The position numbers were made by a program, and so were the translations under genes. Below are positions 19,990 to 31,267 of a DNA stretch of 64,000 nt, in pieces. The notes beneath the pieces were generated by a model. That model ran no database searches and was not told the DNA's origin. It saw only the letters and a list, made by a program, of their open reading frames with translations. Origin of the DNA: Diphasiastrum complanatum (Eukaryota; Streptophyta; Lycopodiopsida; Lycopodiales; Lycopodiaceae); assembly GCA_029204225.1 (NCBI GenBank), contig CM055112.1, positions 42,004,545 through 42,068,544 of the forward strand, written 5' to 3'. Numbering within the stretch: the stretch's first letter is position 1; each line of letters starts with the position of its first letter.

Positions 19990-22636
19990 TTGGCATTAAA
20001 GGTAAAGAAATTGAACAAGGTAACCATTGAGAATAGATATCCACTACTGCGGATGGAAGACCTAATAGATTATCTTGGTGGTGTTGAGTACTTTACCAAG
20101 ATAGATCTAAGGTTGGGATACCATCAGATATGCATTAGGACAGAAGATTATACCAAAAACGGATTTTTCGAACCCGCTTTGGACACTACGAATTTTTGGT
20201 GTTGCCTTTTGGTCTAACCAATGCACCGACAACTTTCCAACAGATGATGAACGATTTGTTCAGGTCATATCTGGGTAGATTCGTAGTGGTATTCTTAGAT
20301 GATATCTTAGTGTTCAGTAAGACTTTGGCGGAACATAAAGAACATCTTAGGATTGTCCTAGACATCCTAAGAAGGGAAAAGCTCTTTGCCAAAGAGTCTA
20401 AGTGTAACTTTTTTGCTAAGGATTTGTCCTACTTGGGGCATAAGATTTTCGAACGCGGTGTGGAGATCGAGCCCGATCATATCCAAAAGGTTATTGATTG
20501 GCCTATTTTTATCACAGTTCGGAAAATCAAGTCTTTCTTGGGGTTTGTAGGATTTTTCTATCGGCATATATCCCAATTTGTTCGATTGGCATTTCCTCTT
20601 ACCTAGGCCTTCAAAGACTATAAGAAGCTAAGCCGGAGGGCTAAGAGTCCACTAGTGCAGCGGACAAAGGATATGAATAATTGTTTTGAGTTGCTTAAGA
20701 AAAGTGTTACTTCAGCACCAATACTAATCATTGGCGACCCTAATAAGACTTTTTGTGGTTAGGACCGATGCTAGTGATTATGCCATTGGAGCTGTTTTGA
20801 TGTAGGATGGACATCATCTTGCTTATGAAAGCAAGAAACTCAATCTTGCTCGATCTAGGTATTGTATCTATGAGAAGGAATTGTTTGCAATTGTCCATGC
20901 CTTGAAAATTTGGTGACATCATTTGTATGGAGCTAGATTTGAGGTTTTGATGGACCATCATACTCTTCAATATTTCTGTGATGCTATAGATTTAAAGGGG
21001 AGGCAAGCTAGATGGGCTGAGCTGATGCACATCTTTGACTTTTCTATATGTTATTGTAAAGGAAGTCAAAATACTCTAGCGGATGCTTTGAGCCGTTTAC
21101 CAATTATTAATCAGTTATGCTTTACTGTTATAGAACCGAGGTTATTTCAGTCTCTCCAAAGACTATATGAGTCCAATCTTTTTTTCGAAAAGTATTGGCA
21201 ACAAGTACTTTTTGGGATCAATTTAGGTATGCAAGATTCCTCGATTCAACAAAAGACTGAAATAGTTTTTGTTATTCGAAACAGAATTTTGTTTCGTAAA
21301 GGCAAGGTGTGTGTACCGAATAATGAAACATGAAGGGCCCAAATCTTGCATGAGTGTCATGATAGTCCATGCGTAGGACATCCGAGTATACAAAGAACAC
21401 TTGACTTAGTTCGACGACAATTTTGGTGGCCTAAGATGAAAATTCAAGTAGAAGCCTTCTGTACTTAAATGTGCTAAGTGCTAGTAAAATAAAGCAGAGA
21501 GGCTAAAAGCTAGTGGCCTATTACATCCTTCAGATATTCCTACCGAAAAGTGGAAAAGTATATTTATGGATTTTGTGGTCGGGTTTCCACGTACAGGGAA
21601 GGGCCACGATGCGGTTTGGGTCATTGTTGACATACTTACAAAGTTTGCTCAATTTATTCCAACAAAAACTATTGTTAGAGCTTCAAAACTAGCTCAACTT
21701 TTTGTTGAGAAGCTTTTTTGACTATACGGGCTGCCTTGCGATATTGTCAATGACCATGGAAATTCACTGGGAATTTTTGGCAAATAGTGTTTGAAAAGTT
21801 GGAAACAGCTTTCAGTATGAGTTCTACAGATTATTCGAAATTAGACAGTCAAACGGAAAGGACCAATGGGACGATGGAGAATATGTTGCAAGCATATGTG
21901 GGCCACTGGCAGTCTGATTGGAAATATTACCTTCCACTAGTGGAATCTGCATTTAATAGTGCAAAACACTCAGCAACCGGATTCAGCCCTTTCATGTCTA
22001 TGTATGGTTATCAACCTCAATCACCGATTATTGTTGGCATGAAGAACCTTAGGGTGCAAGCCATAGCTGATTTCCTTGCGGATATGCAAGAAATGTTATA
22101 GCTAGCTAAAGATAGCATAAGAAGTGCCCAAGACAAGGCAAGGCACTATGCTGATCTACCTCGGAAGCACAAGGTATTCATGGTCAACGACTGGGTGTTT
22201 TTGAGGGTCCCTAGTCACTCTAGGGGCTTGAAAACTGGTAAGTGTGCAAAGTTGGTGCCTAGGTATTGCGGTCATGTTAAGGTTATCCAAGTGATAAACA
22301 AGGTCGCATACAAAGTAGACCTTCCAGCTAATGTTGGAATTCATCTTGTTTTCCACGTTAATAAGTTGAAACCATTGTTGGGGGTTGGGGAAACCCTTGT
22401 CCCTGTGGAAGATCTAGTGGAGCTTCTTCATGATGGGTCCGCGAGTGGACCACCTGAACTCGAGGCGATTATTTATAGCCGGCCAGCAGAAATCTCTAAG
22501 GATTAGAGTGCTTCGAGAATTTTTAGTCAGGTGGAGGGGCAAATCAGAAGAAGAGGATACGTGGGAAAAGGAGACTGATCTCCAAAAGAATTTTCCAAAT
22601 TTTTTCCTACAAGGAAAAATTTAAGTTTAGGGGGAA
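19990..22636 (+). pseudogene. Ty3 chromovirus pol (RT, RNase H, integrase, chromodomain)
   Basis: Reverse transcriptase: LNKVTIENRYPLLRMEDL, FTKIDLRLGYHQI, LPFGLTNAPTTFQQMMN and the catalytic VFLDDILVFS (near 20290). RNase H: MDHHTLQYFCD and GSQNTLADALSRL near 20950-21100. Integrase: a HHCC-like start with CVGHPSIQRTLDLVRRQFWWPKM (split by frame changes), IFMDFVVGFPR, then DSQTERTNGTMENMLQAYV and NSAKHSATGFSPFMSMYGYQP. The tail has FLVRWRGKSEEEDTWEKE, a chromodomain motif that marks chromoviruses. Stops at 20604 and about 20803, plus several frameshifts, make it dead. Confidence 0.88.
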
Positions 22637-22640
22637 GGAA
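22626..22640 (+). other. Polypurine tract of the Ty3 element
   Basis: TTTAGGGGGAAGGAA lies directly before the TGTTACATACC LTR start, the position of the plus-strand primer. The same tract precedes the LTR at 16967. Confidence 0.75.
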
Positions 22641-22933
22641 TGTTACATACCTATGTAACTAGCAGTACTTCAATGACCCCTATATATCCATTTAGTGTTG
22701 GGGGCTAATGGCAAGTTACCCTTGGATAAGGGGCACCCTTAGGATTAAGGGTAGGTCCTTTGGATAAGGGCAGACAAGTGACTAGACCTTGATCGGAGGT
22801 ATGGATAAGGGATACCCTTAGGATTAAGGGTATGTGACTTTAGATTAAAGTACTGGTGTCTTTGGATAAGGGCAGGTAGGTGTCTATGCCTTGGTCGGAG
22901 GTATGGAACCTAGTGAGATGTTAGAAAGTCATA
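22641..22933 (+). repeat. Truncated 3' LTR of the Ty3 element
   Basis: This aligns with the first 290 bases of the LTR at 16967, including the CCTTGGATAAGGG repeats, with some short deletions. It ends at GTTAGAAAGTCAT, where sequence switches to a Copia coding fragment. Confidence 0.85.
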
Positions 22934-23731
22934 CAAGAACTCGAACAATGATTGAGAGGTATGCATCTCAATCATTTTGGACTTCATCTGGAGATCCAGA
23001 GACCCTAGCCGAAGCTATTAACTCTAAGGATGTTGTGAAGTGGCAAGAAGCAATGGAAGGCAAGTACAACTCACTTTTGTCGAACCAGACTTGGACATTG
23101 GTTGACTTCCCCACTCACAATAGAGTTATCAACAACAACTGGATCTTCAAGAAGAAGATCAACTCTAATGGTTCCATTGCAAAATGGAAACCAAGGTTGG
23201 TGGCAAAAGGATTCACTCAAATCCATGAATGGATTATCAAGAAATATTCAATTTTGCTGTCAAATTGTAGTCAATCGGGACTCTTATTGCACTAGCAGCT
23301 ACCGAAGACCTCGAGATGGATCTAATGGATGTCAAGTTGGAATTTGAGGAAGCAAAAATCAGTTGCACTATTTTTGACCAAGGCAGAGTATATCGCAGCA
23401 TGTCTAGCCTTAAAAGAAGCTGTTTGGATCATATCACTCCTTTTACAATTTACATCACACTCAATTTCAACCTACTACCATTCAGTGTGATAACATGAGT
23501 TGTATTTCACTGTCACTGAATCCCAGATTTCATGGCAAGACAAAGCACATTGAGATCCAATACCACTTTATTTAGGAAAATGTTTTATCAGTTTCGAATA
23601 TAGCTCCACATGTAAAATGATCGCAATCATATTCACCAAGGCTCTTTTCAGGATCAAGCATCAGAAGTTCTTAACATACTAAACTTGACAAAGACACTCA
23701 AGGCACCAACCGTGACTTTAAGGGGGACTAT
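22934..23731 (+). pseudogene. Copia pol 3' fragment (RT start and RNase H end)
   Basis: The first part encodes the Copia reverse transcriptase entry: WQEAMEGKYNSLLSNQTWTL, NNWIFKKKIN and WKPRLVAKGFTQI. Around 23300 it jumps to the RNase H end: TKAEYIAACLALKEAVW, then DNMSCISLS and GKTKHIEIQYHF in shifting frames, and FTKAL. The catalytic core of reverse transcriptase is missing. The fragment ends TAAGGGGGACTA, a polypurine tract directly before an LTR that starts at 23732. Confidence 0.8.
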
Positions 23732-24139
23732 TGGAGATTAAGCTCACAGTTTCCTCCTTGGTGTTTGAATTTCATTCAAGACTTCTCTAACACATTTTGA
23801 TCCTTGAATTAATCATTGATCTATGGTTAGATGCAACCACTTTAGGTTTTATGTCTGCTCATTTGATACCTACAGGAATCATAGTATTATGTTTTTCTAT
23901 TCTGCATATTTAGTCGTGTTTCCTAACGCAGACCACAGTACCTACAAAACTACTTTCATTCTGTGTGCAGAGTAATGTCTGGTAAAAATACATGGGTTTC
24001 TGCAAAGCAGTTCAATACCTACGACTTCCTACACAGAATTGAATTAGCCGAACTATTTGAAGAATGACTACTTCAACCTTTCGGTAAATCTTCATCTCCG
24101 AAGTAAAGGGTATTCATTCGTGTTCCTATATACATTCGA

Positions 24140-24390
24140 ATGTCAAGCTATTTGAAAAACATCGAAGACCTGGCCATTTTCGATGACTTTGACCATCAAG
24201 TAACTCGACTACTTCGACGATCGACCCCACGGTCGACCGAAGTGTCCAAAGTATCCGACTCATCTGAGTACTTCGATGATCGATTGACCCAAATACTTCG
24301 ATTATCAAGTCACCTGACTGGTTCGACAATCTAGTCATCCGACTACCTCGATGATCGACTCGTTTGACTACTTCGACGACTTCGAGTCAT
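24140..24390. repeat. Short degenerate repeats rich in CTACTTCGA
   Basis: Motifs like CGACTACTTCGACGATCGA, GAGTACTTCGATGATCGA, GACTACCTCGATGATCGA and GACTACTTCGACGACTTCGA recur at intervals of about 20-50 bases. TCGA is over-represented, and several units are partly palindromic. The array lies in the U3 part of the LTR. Confidence 0.7.
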
Positions 24391-24659
24391 CCATCTCATC
24401 TCACTGATATACATATTGTACAGATGTAGTACATCAAATATCTGTAAAGTACATTCACGGCCAATATCTGTTAATACTAAACTAGCCTTGTAATTACATA
24501 TTAGTCAAACAATTCTTGTAATCACAAGTTGTTGGATTTATCTCCTCTACTCTCCTAAATCCTATGTTAATCTGGCTCCATTCATGTTGTTGCATTTTTA
24601 CTTGTGTTGTCCCACAGTCTGCATATTTGAACTGTTTGTCGCTACAGTCTGCAAGTTTA

Positions 24660-24899
24660 CTCAAGAATTTTCACATGCGAAAAACCCAACATTGTCACTG
24701 AAAAATCCGACACTGTCACCTTTCCACCTTCGAACCATCCTGAGCAATAGTGTTTTGTGACACTTGTTTTGCATTTTAGCTCAAGAATTTCTACAAGCGA
24801 AAAACTCGACACTGTCGCCAAAACCCGACACTGTCGTCTTTTCACCTTCGGGCCATCCTGAGCAACTCAATATTTTGCAACACTTCCCCAGAAAAACGA
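24660..24899. repeat. 120-bp tandem duplication within the LTR
   Basis: CTCAAGAATTTTCACATGCG at 24660 and CTCAAGAATTTCTACAAGCG at 24780 open two diverged units. Each contains GACACTGTC and CATCCTGAGCAA motifs. Confidence 0.75.
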
Positions 24900-25664
24900 C
24901 AGTTGCACAGTCTGCATAAATACAAGTAAACTTGAATAGGCCAAAAAGCCGACAATGCACAGTCTACATTTTTACTCGCAATTTATGACAAGCAAAAAAT
25001 GTGACAAAGTGTCGCAATTTTTGCATTTTCACCAGCGTCAATTTTTGCGAAGCCCAACGTCGCGGCCTCCTCACGCTCGTTCCATGCACTGTGCAATTAG
25101 ATTTGACAATGACGACAGCCACCCACGATCTCCTACAGACGACGCAACCACTTTTGTACCTTCTTCATTTGCACACCTATAAAACTTGTGTATATATTGA
25201 ATACCTCTTTTAGTATTCAGACATAGAGAACGAAGTATGATTTGTAACATGTGAGACAAACATTGTAGATACTTTCACGTATTGATTCTTCCTGTCAGAC
25301 AGATTGTCAATAATAGGTTCATAACCTTCACAAATTGTGATTAGCTTTGTGAAGCACGCGGTTACGTCCACTATTGTTTTGTGATCACCTGCATTATTGA
25401 TTTGTATATTTCGTTATACTTAATCTGATTACATCTCTATTTGGTTCTGCGTTCAGATTTGTGTCAATACTGCAATGCTTTTCTATGTTCTATCTGTCCA
25501 TCTGATTGATTTGTCTGGTTGTCTGCTCATCGCTTCCACTACCACCATGCATTAGAAGCTCTAAAATTATTATGTTTTTGTGTTCGCCTACTAAAAGTCA
25601 TCAGTAGTGCATGCACCGAGGGAATTGAAGGGACCGATCTATCCTTCCTCAAATTTCTTCAACA

Positions 25665-25677
25665 TAGTATCAGCGCC
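25665..25677 (+). other. Degenerate primer-binding site
   Basis: TAGTATCAGCGCC keeps 11 of 13 positions of the TGGTATCAGAGCC pattern used by the other elements here and directly follows the TG...CA LTR. Confidence 0.55.
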
Positions 25678-25776
25678 AAAGATATCAGAACCTATCTGAT
25701 TCTTTAAGCGGTTTCATTTCAGAGCTCATACTTAAGTCACTCATAGTTACTCCTATCACCAAGACTAATCTTCCAC

Positions 25777-27370
25777 ATGGATTCCCAAGGGAAAGCTAGT
25801 CGAATAATGGACAAGCTTGATGGAGCTAATTACCATCTGTGAAAATTTAAGATGAGAACCATGCTAATGGCTAAGGAGTTGTATGACATTGTTACAGGTG
25901 CAGAGGGAATACCTGAAGCTGACAACGCAGCAATCTCCAGATGGAAGCTGAAGGATGGCAAAACATCTGTGCTAATCATCCTCAACATTTCGGATACTCA
26001 GATTGGCCATGTGCCTAAAATGTGTCTGAGGCTCAGACATCCACGGAAGTTTGGGACATCTTGAGCACATTATATGAAGTGCAAGATATAGCTTCCAAGC
26101 TACATCTCAGGAATAAATTTTACTCTCTCAAGATGACAAATAGTGATTCCCTATAGAATCACATCAACCAATTCAAGAACATGTTGAAGCAAATAGCCGC
26201 TATCGGATCTGTCATAGACGATCAAGACGCAGTAATGCAACCACCAAGCTCATACGACAATTGGGTGATGATCATCACGATGCATCTAGAGTTGACTCTT
26301 TCAAGAGTCATTGCAATGTTGTTGTAGGAAGACACGTGGAGGAACGAAGCCTCCAGTTTCTCAGTCGATTCTCACGCCTTGTACACCAATAAAAGAACAA
26401 CTAAGCAGAAGAAGAAAAAAGGCCCGAAGCAATCAAAGCAAGACCAGAAACCAATACAACACAAAGAACAGTCAAATCTATAGACTAAGAAGAAGCTGTC
26501 CTGCAGATACTTCAAGAGAAACAACCACGAGATTCAAGACTTTCAGATACTACAAGCAAAGAACAACATCAAGAGACAGTCAAATCAAGTGGCCAATGTA
26601 GCTACAGAAATTTCACAGCCCATTCAAGAAGCGGATCATGATGCTTTCATGACCAACCATCAAGGAACATCCAACGACAGTTCTTGGTTCATGAATTCCA
26701 GTGCCACCCCATGTATGACCAACCTCATTGGTTGTTTCAAGTCACCCTACAATACCAACAAGCACATTCACCTTGGCGACAATAGCACACAAGCTATTAA
26801 AGGTGAAAGTACTGTAAGATTAAGCTTTGCAAATGATCGGTCTAAGCTACTTCCTACAGTCCTGTATGTACCCAATCTATCTACAAATCTGCTCTTTGTA
26901 AGCAGAATCACAGATCTAGGACATAAAGTAGAATTCAAATGTGATCAATGCAAAGTAGTTGATAGGACATGCAAGATCCTAGCACTCGGAAAGAGACATG
27001 GATACTTGTATAGATTGAGTCATTGCTTTTCTGCCTCTAGTCAGGCGCTCAGTACTTCTATTCAAGCAAATAAATGTTTACTTTGGCATTATGGACTTGG
27101 TCACTTGAATCATGCTTCTATACAACAAATGTCTAAAAATTCTATTGTTCTTGATCTAGACTATCTTGATAATAAAATCGAATTACCTGTTTGTCAAGAC
27201 TATTTAGTTGGTAAACAGACTAGGAAACCATTTAGACCAAGCCATTGGCATATTGCTAGAGGATTGTTAGATGCTGTACATACAAACATTTGTGGCCTGA
27301 TGTAGAATCCTTCTTTGAAGGATGCAAATTATTTCATAACTTTTATTGATGAATTCTCCAGAAATCATTT
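25777..27370 (+). pseudogene. Copia gag, protease and pre-integrase (decayed)
   Basis: From ATG 25777 the gag N-terminus reads MDKLDGANYHL, a stop (TGA in place of a conserved Trp codon), then KFKMRTMLMAKELYDIVTG. Shifting frames cover the rest of gag, with a poor zinc knuckle near 26505 (CRYFKRNNHE). The 26589-27305 frame (238 codons) carries a protease remnant, WFMNSSATPCMTN, where DSGAT has become NSSAT, then the gag-pre-integrase segment (LWHYGLGHLNHASI, VCQDYLVGKQTRKPF). Integrase starts at FITFIDEFSR and breaks near 27370. Confidence 0.8.
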
Positions 27371-28830
27371 TTTTTTGTGAATGAGAAATATCTAAGGAAG
27401 CAATCTAGGATAGATATTAGATTGAAGATATTCATGCCTGATAAAGACATAATTATAGAATTGATACATTTCTACAAAATAAAAAGAGCAATAGCACAAG
27501 ACAAAGGACATTGGCCCCAAATTGATCTATATTATTCTAGAACTACCATTGTGATGAATTATTGTGACATTGTCCTTCCAATTGGGCCATTGAATTTCAA
27601 ATTCACATTTATGCTACAAGAGAGATCTAAAATAAATGTGGTTTCTTTTACTTTTTTTTCCCATGAATTAAAGATCTCATTTTAGTCACATCTATGTTGG
27701 CTGCATCAAGTGTAATGGCAACTCACTCATCTAAGTAGAGGGCTTTGTGAGTATTTTTGAAACAACATTTTTTGGAATTATCATTTTAAATTTTCTTGGT
27801 TTAATTGGAGGAGGTGCAAAGTATAAAGTCCTCACTCAAGGATTTGAAACTAAGCCAGCCACAAGCAAGCAACACAAGGGAATCAGATGGTGAACAAACC
27901 GACCCAACCAAACCTAGATCGTACGGATCTAGACCCCAAGCTATGGATCAATTTATCACAAGGGAAAGATAAATCACACTAGCAGCATGTAGCTACCAAT
28001 CACACAATCAAGCATACACTAGTGAGAGCCCAAAGGGTATAATTATAGCCTCCAAGGCCCATGCACCACTAGTGGTGCACTGTGACACCTCACTGGACAC
28101 CTCTACAGCCTATCTGGGCCACATCATCCAATTCTCCTATGACTCACTGATAGACTCATAATAATCCACCATCATGAGTTTAGGCTTCCAACCATTAATT
28201 ATGACCATATGCATATGAGGGCCCCAAATCCCTCATAATCATAACAAACTTACGGATCAAGTATGTCTACTGACCTCTGACGGAACACGCAATCTGAGAT
28301 CAGTCGTCAGCATGACCATCTTATTTGAGTTCTGACCTCAGAACTTAAAGCTAGGAAAGTTCCTTTTCAGACTACCTTCTTGTTCCCATTCTAACTAGCT
28401 TTTGTAGCCATTTATTATATCATTCATTGGTCGCCTTGCGTGTGTGAACTAGCGGGAAGGTAGAGCACATGGAATGACGATAGGTGAGCCTATCCTTTGT
28501 AGTCTTGTTTTGCCACTGTTGTCATTGTGACCCAGTTGGGGTGTGTTGGCTCAGCTCGTTAGCTTGACATCCAAAGTTTCTTCGGTCCCAGTTTAAAGCC
28601 CCCTTTGGAAACCAAGATGGTTGCCATTGTGTTGAAGTGGAAAAATAGAGTGCATGGAATGAGTTGAGGTGAGAATGGGTGGCTGTATGGGCCAATAACA
28701 TCCTTCGGAGTGCATCTTGAGGCATTGTGGGCATTTCCCTTGACACTTCCAAAAAATTGGCATGTGCTTAAAAACTCATAAAAAACTTCAAAGGTCGTTT
28801 TACTTCTTGAGACCATAAGCAAAAATGAAG
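27371..28830. other. No gene seen; likely repeat debris
   Basis: No conserved domain was found in any frame. GC content rises near 28.1 and 28.5 kb. A minus-strand frame open for 265 codons (28559-29356) reads through homopolymers, palindromes and the minisatellite, so it is not a gene. Confidence 0.5.
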
Positions 28831-28839
28831 ATTTTGTGG

Positions 28840-29030
28840 GGGGTGAGGGCCTTCCTTGCTGGGAGGGCCCTTGCCCGAGGGCAGGAGCCAGAGGGCAGGC
28901 CTCGACCAGCAAGGAAGGCCCGAGGGCTTCGGGCCTTCCCATACGTAATGCCATTGTGCGAAGGTTTTTTTTTTTTTTGGCCGTACGGTACGGCCTTACG
29001 GCCGTACGTGTGGACCAGGTTTTTTTTTTT
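28840..29030. repeat. GC-rich palindromic block
   Basis: Inverted repeats dominate: GGGCCTTCCTTGCTGG (28847) against CCAGCAAGGAAGGCCC (28906-28921), then CGAGGGCTTCGGGCCTTCCC, and GGCCGTACGGTACGGCC followed by TTACGGCCGTACG (28978-29006), flanked by two T-runs of 12-14. The first pair could form a hairpin with a loop of about 40 bases. It looks like a foldback or repeat remnant. Confidence 0.75.
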
Positions 29031-29100
29031 TTCCGCAAATTTTTTACGTTTGTGGTGGAATGTGGATGTGGACAGCCAATGACGGGCTGCCACATAGCAT

Positions 29101-29280
29101 ATGCACATTTCACCGGAGAGAGGAGAGAGAACGTGCATTCCACCGGAGAGAGAACGTGCATTTCACAGGAGAGAGGAGAAAGAACGTGCATTCCACCGGA
29201 GAGAGAACGTGCATTCCATCGGAGAGAGGAGAGAGAAAGTGAATTCCACCAGAGAGAGGAGAGAGAATGACAGATTCCTA
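29101..29280. repeat. GAGA-rich minisatellite upstream of the bZIP gene
   Basis: Alternating units of about 30 and 23 bases are built from CACCGGAGAGA(GGAGAGA)GAACGTGCATTC. At least six GGAGAGA-containing units are present. GA-rich tracts of this type can bind BASIC PENTACYSTEINE (GAGA-binding) proteins in plants; that role here is inference. The array ends about 150-250 bases before the presumed transcript start. Confidence 0.85.
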
Positions 29281-29449
29281 GGAGAAAGAAAATTGGATGC
29301 CCATTATGCTCCTCAAGGTGGTCCCAAAATACAAAGGACACCTGAGCACAAGGCATTACGTTTTCTAAAAAGTCTTAAGCCCTAAATCTAAAATTGAAGT
29401 ATTGTGGTTAAACTTGGTGGTGCCTCGAGAGTCGAGCCCCGTTCGATCC

Positions 29450-29726
29450 CTTGAATCCCTTCCCTTTCTAAACCTCACTTTTCTCTCTCACTTGCTTTGA
29501 CTCCTCTCGCTCTCCCTCCATCTCGCTCGGTTCGCCCTGCTACTCTGGAATATCTACGCATCACGATTGTCTAGTGCTTCTAGCGTTGCAGATGAACTGC
29601 TCTTTGATTTTTGTTGGAGCTTAACACTTTGCATGCTTGTCATCCCGAGATGACGTATCCAGGCCGTGCACTTTCTATTTCAGATCTTATTATTCGGGCA
29701 CTTTGCTACACAGTCATCCGTCCTAA
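29450..29726 (+). other. Probable 5'-UTR exon of the bZIP gene
   Basis: A CT-rich leader (CTCTCTCACTTGC..CTCCTCTCGCTCTCCCTCC) typical of plant 5' UTRs is followed at 29727 by a GTATGA donor (CCTAAG/GTATGA). A matching acceptor, TCCTTGCAG, lies at 31152-31160, which gives a 5'-UTR intron of about 1.43 kb. The transcription start is not determined; 29450 is approximate. Confidence 0.5.
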
Positions 29727-31175
29727 GGTATGAATGAATTCTCAGCTTTCTGTATCTGCCTTTTTGCAATCTCTTTTTGCTTTCGTCTTCAGCTCTATGA
29801 ATTTTTAATGAGGTCTTTGTTAAATTCTTCGTCTGACTCTGTTCCGCTTAAAGCCGAACTAAAAACCAAGCAGACTAGACGAAGAACAAGATGATAAGTC
29901 ACTGGATAGTTTTTTTGAGCTTTGATGCTGCAGCTAGATCGGCTTCAGAAAAAATGCCGGTTTATTTTAAGCTTCTTAACTAGCACATCACGCTTCGGAA
30001 ACCAGCAGGTTCTTTTGTCTGCATTGCAATACATTTATCTGATTTTCTCTTTGTTCACCATAAAATTTAACTGAAAGACGTCATCAAACTCCTGCTCTGG
30101 TGTCCAGAACTTCAAAACTATACATTGAATTCCTTAAGAACCGTGTTTTCTCTGAGTGCAATTATCTGTTTTAAAATCCACACGTCCCTTAAGTTATGAT
30201 TTGATGACTTTTTAGTAATAGTACATGCAAATTCTCCTTAATATCCATCCTCTGCTATATAAAATGAAGTTTGGATGAATTGTCTTCTTCCTTGCACATA
30301 TTGCTTCCTTCTCTTAGAATTCTTGAGCTTCGCATACATTTCACAGACCTTAATTGTATGATAGGCTAAAGCTTTGATCTTCAGGCTATTTCAGAATTTA
30401 AACGTTGAAGTGATGAAATTCAAGCCACCATATTTCGTGCTTGGGAATCTTTTTCTGTGTTAGCTTGCTGACCTTTCAATAATCTTTTGGTGTGAATTCA
30501 ATTATTGAATTGACTTTACTCAGAATTCTCAACACTTTTACTTCGAAAGACTTAAAGATGAAGATGGATCAGAGAAACAGTAACTGCTGCTTGATAACTT
30601 CATATCTTGGTTTCTGAGAATAAAAATCGAAAGTCTTCCAACTACCGCATGCTCAAGGCCACATACCTTCATAGATTGATAGCATTTTTGCATTTCCTTG
30701 CATGGGGACCAAAAGCATCGCGAAGTTACCATATTCATTTTTTACTTTTACTCGACACCATGGAGACCAACAGCATCGAATAGTTAACATATTCAATTTT
30801 TATCTTTACTCTACTCGATTGTCGTCACTTTCAAAGTAAAGTAAATAGCATGAAACACAATGGCAAATTCGAAACTTGAATTAAATTGGATAGTTATATC
30901 TGGTTCTGAGGCCCTGGCACCATAGGAGGATGAGATGGTATTTACTGCCTGGTTGGTTCTGTGAGCTCTGAGTGGCTCTTCGGCATATGTTGCATCTGTG
31001 CATTTTATATTTTCTTCTAGCTTTCCGTGATTGCAGGATTGGTTTTCCCTGAAGGCTAGACCTGTATAACAAGTTTCTTGCAACCACCAGCAGCTTTTTG
31101 GTTAGAGCTCAACTGAAATATGCCTTGTACCATGTGATAATGGAGATGTGATCCTTGCAGACGGGGAGACAGCAA

Positions 31176-31238
31176 ATGATCAAGCTCAATGCAGGCATAT
31201 TGTCGGAAGATCATATCAGAATGGGAGACGATGTATAG
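31176..31238 (+). promoter_or_regulatory. Upstream ORF in the bZIP 5' UTR (20 codons)
   Basis: In the second leader exon (from 31161) the first ATG opens a frame of 20 codons plus stop, reading MIKLNAGILSEDHIRMGDDV. It ends 29 bases before the main ATG at 31268. Such a uORF would be expected to lower main-ORF translation or to make it conditional. It is not one of the sucrose-response (SC-type) peptides I know from group S bZIPs. Confidence 0.55.
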
Positions 31239-31267
31239 TTCATAGAGAGTATTAGGGCTTGAAGAGA

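Larger units (their letters stand above)
23732..25664 (+). repeat. Copia LTR of 1.9 kb between a PPT and a PBS
   Basis: It begins TGGAGATTAAG after AGGGGGACTAT, and ends TTCAACA before TAGTATCAGCGCC (25665), a degenerate initiator tRNA-Met primer site. TATA-like sequence (CCTATAAAACTTG) lies near 25177. It includes a cluster of CTACTTCGACGATCGAC-like repeats (24140-24390) and a 120-bp tandem duplication (24660-24900). No second copy is in the window to confirm the ends. Confidence 0.65.

Noticed and set aside
29101-29280. CRISPR-like array
   Set aside because: The units are contiguous with no unique spacers, and the window is eukaryotic.
28559-29356. Minus-strand open frame of 265 codons
   Set aside because: It runs through T/A homopolymers, a palindromic block and the GAGA minisatellite. 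Its composition reflects the repeats, and the opposite strand is equally open.
29060-29385. Plus-strand frames encoding ERAFHRREERE-type repeats
   Set aside because: All three frames across the minisatellite are open because the repeat lacks stop codons; no start context or domain supports a protein.
29420-29460. B-box-like GTTCGATCCC (SINE or tRNA)
   Set aside because: No A box precedes it and no tRNA fold can be drawn; it lies in the presumed bZIP leader or promoter.
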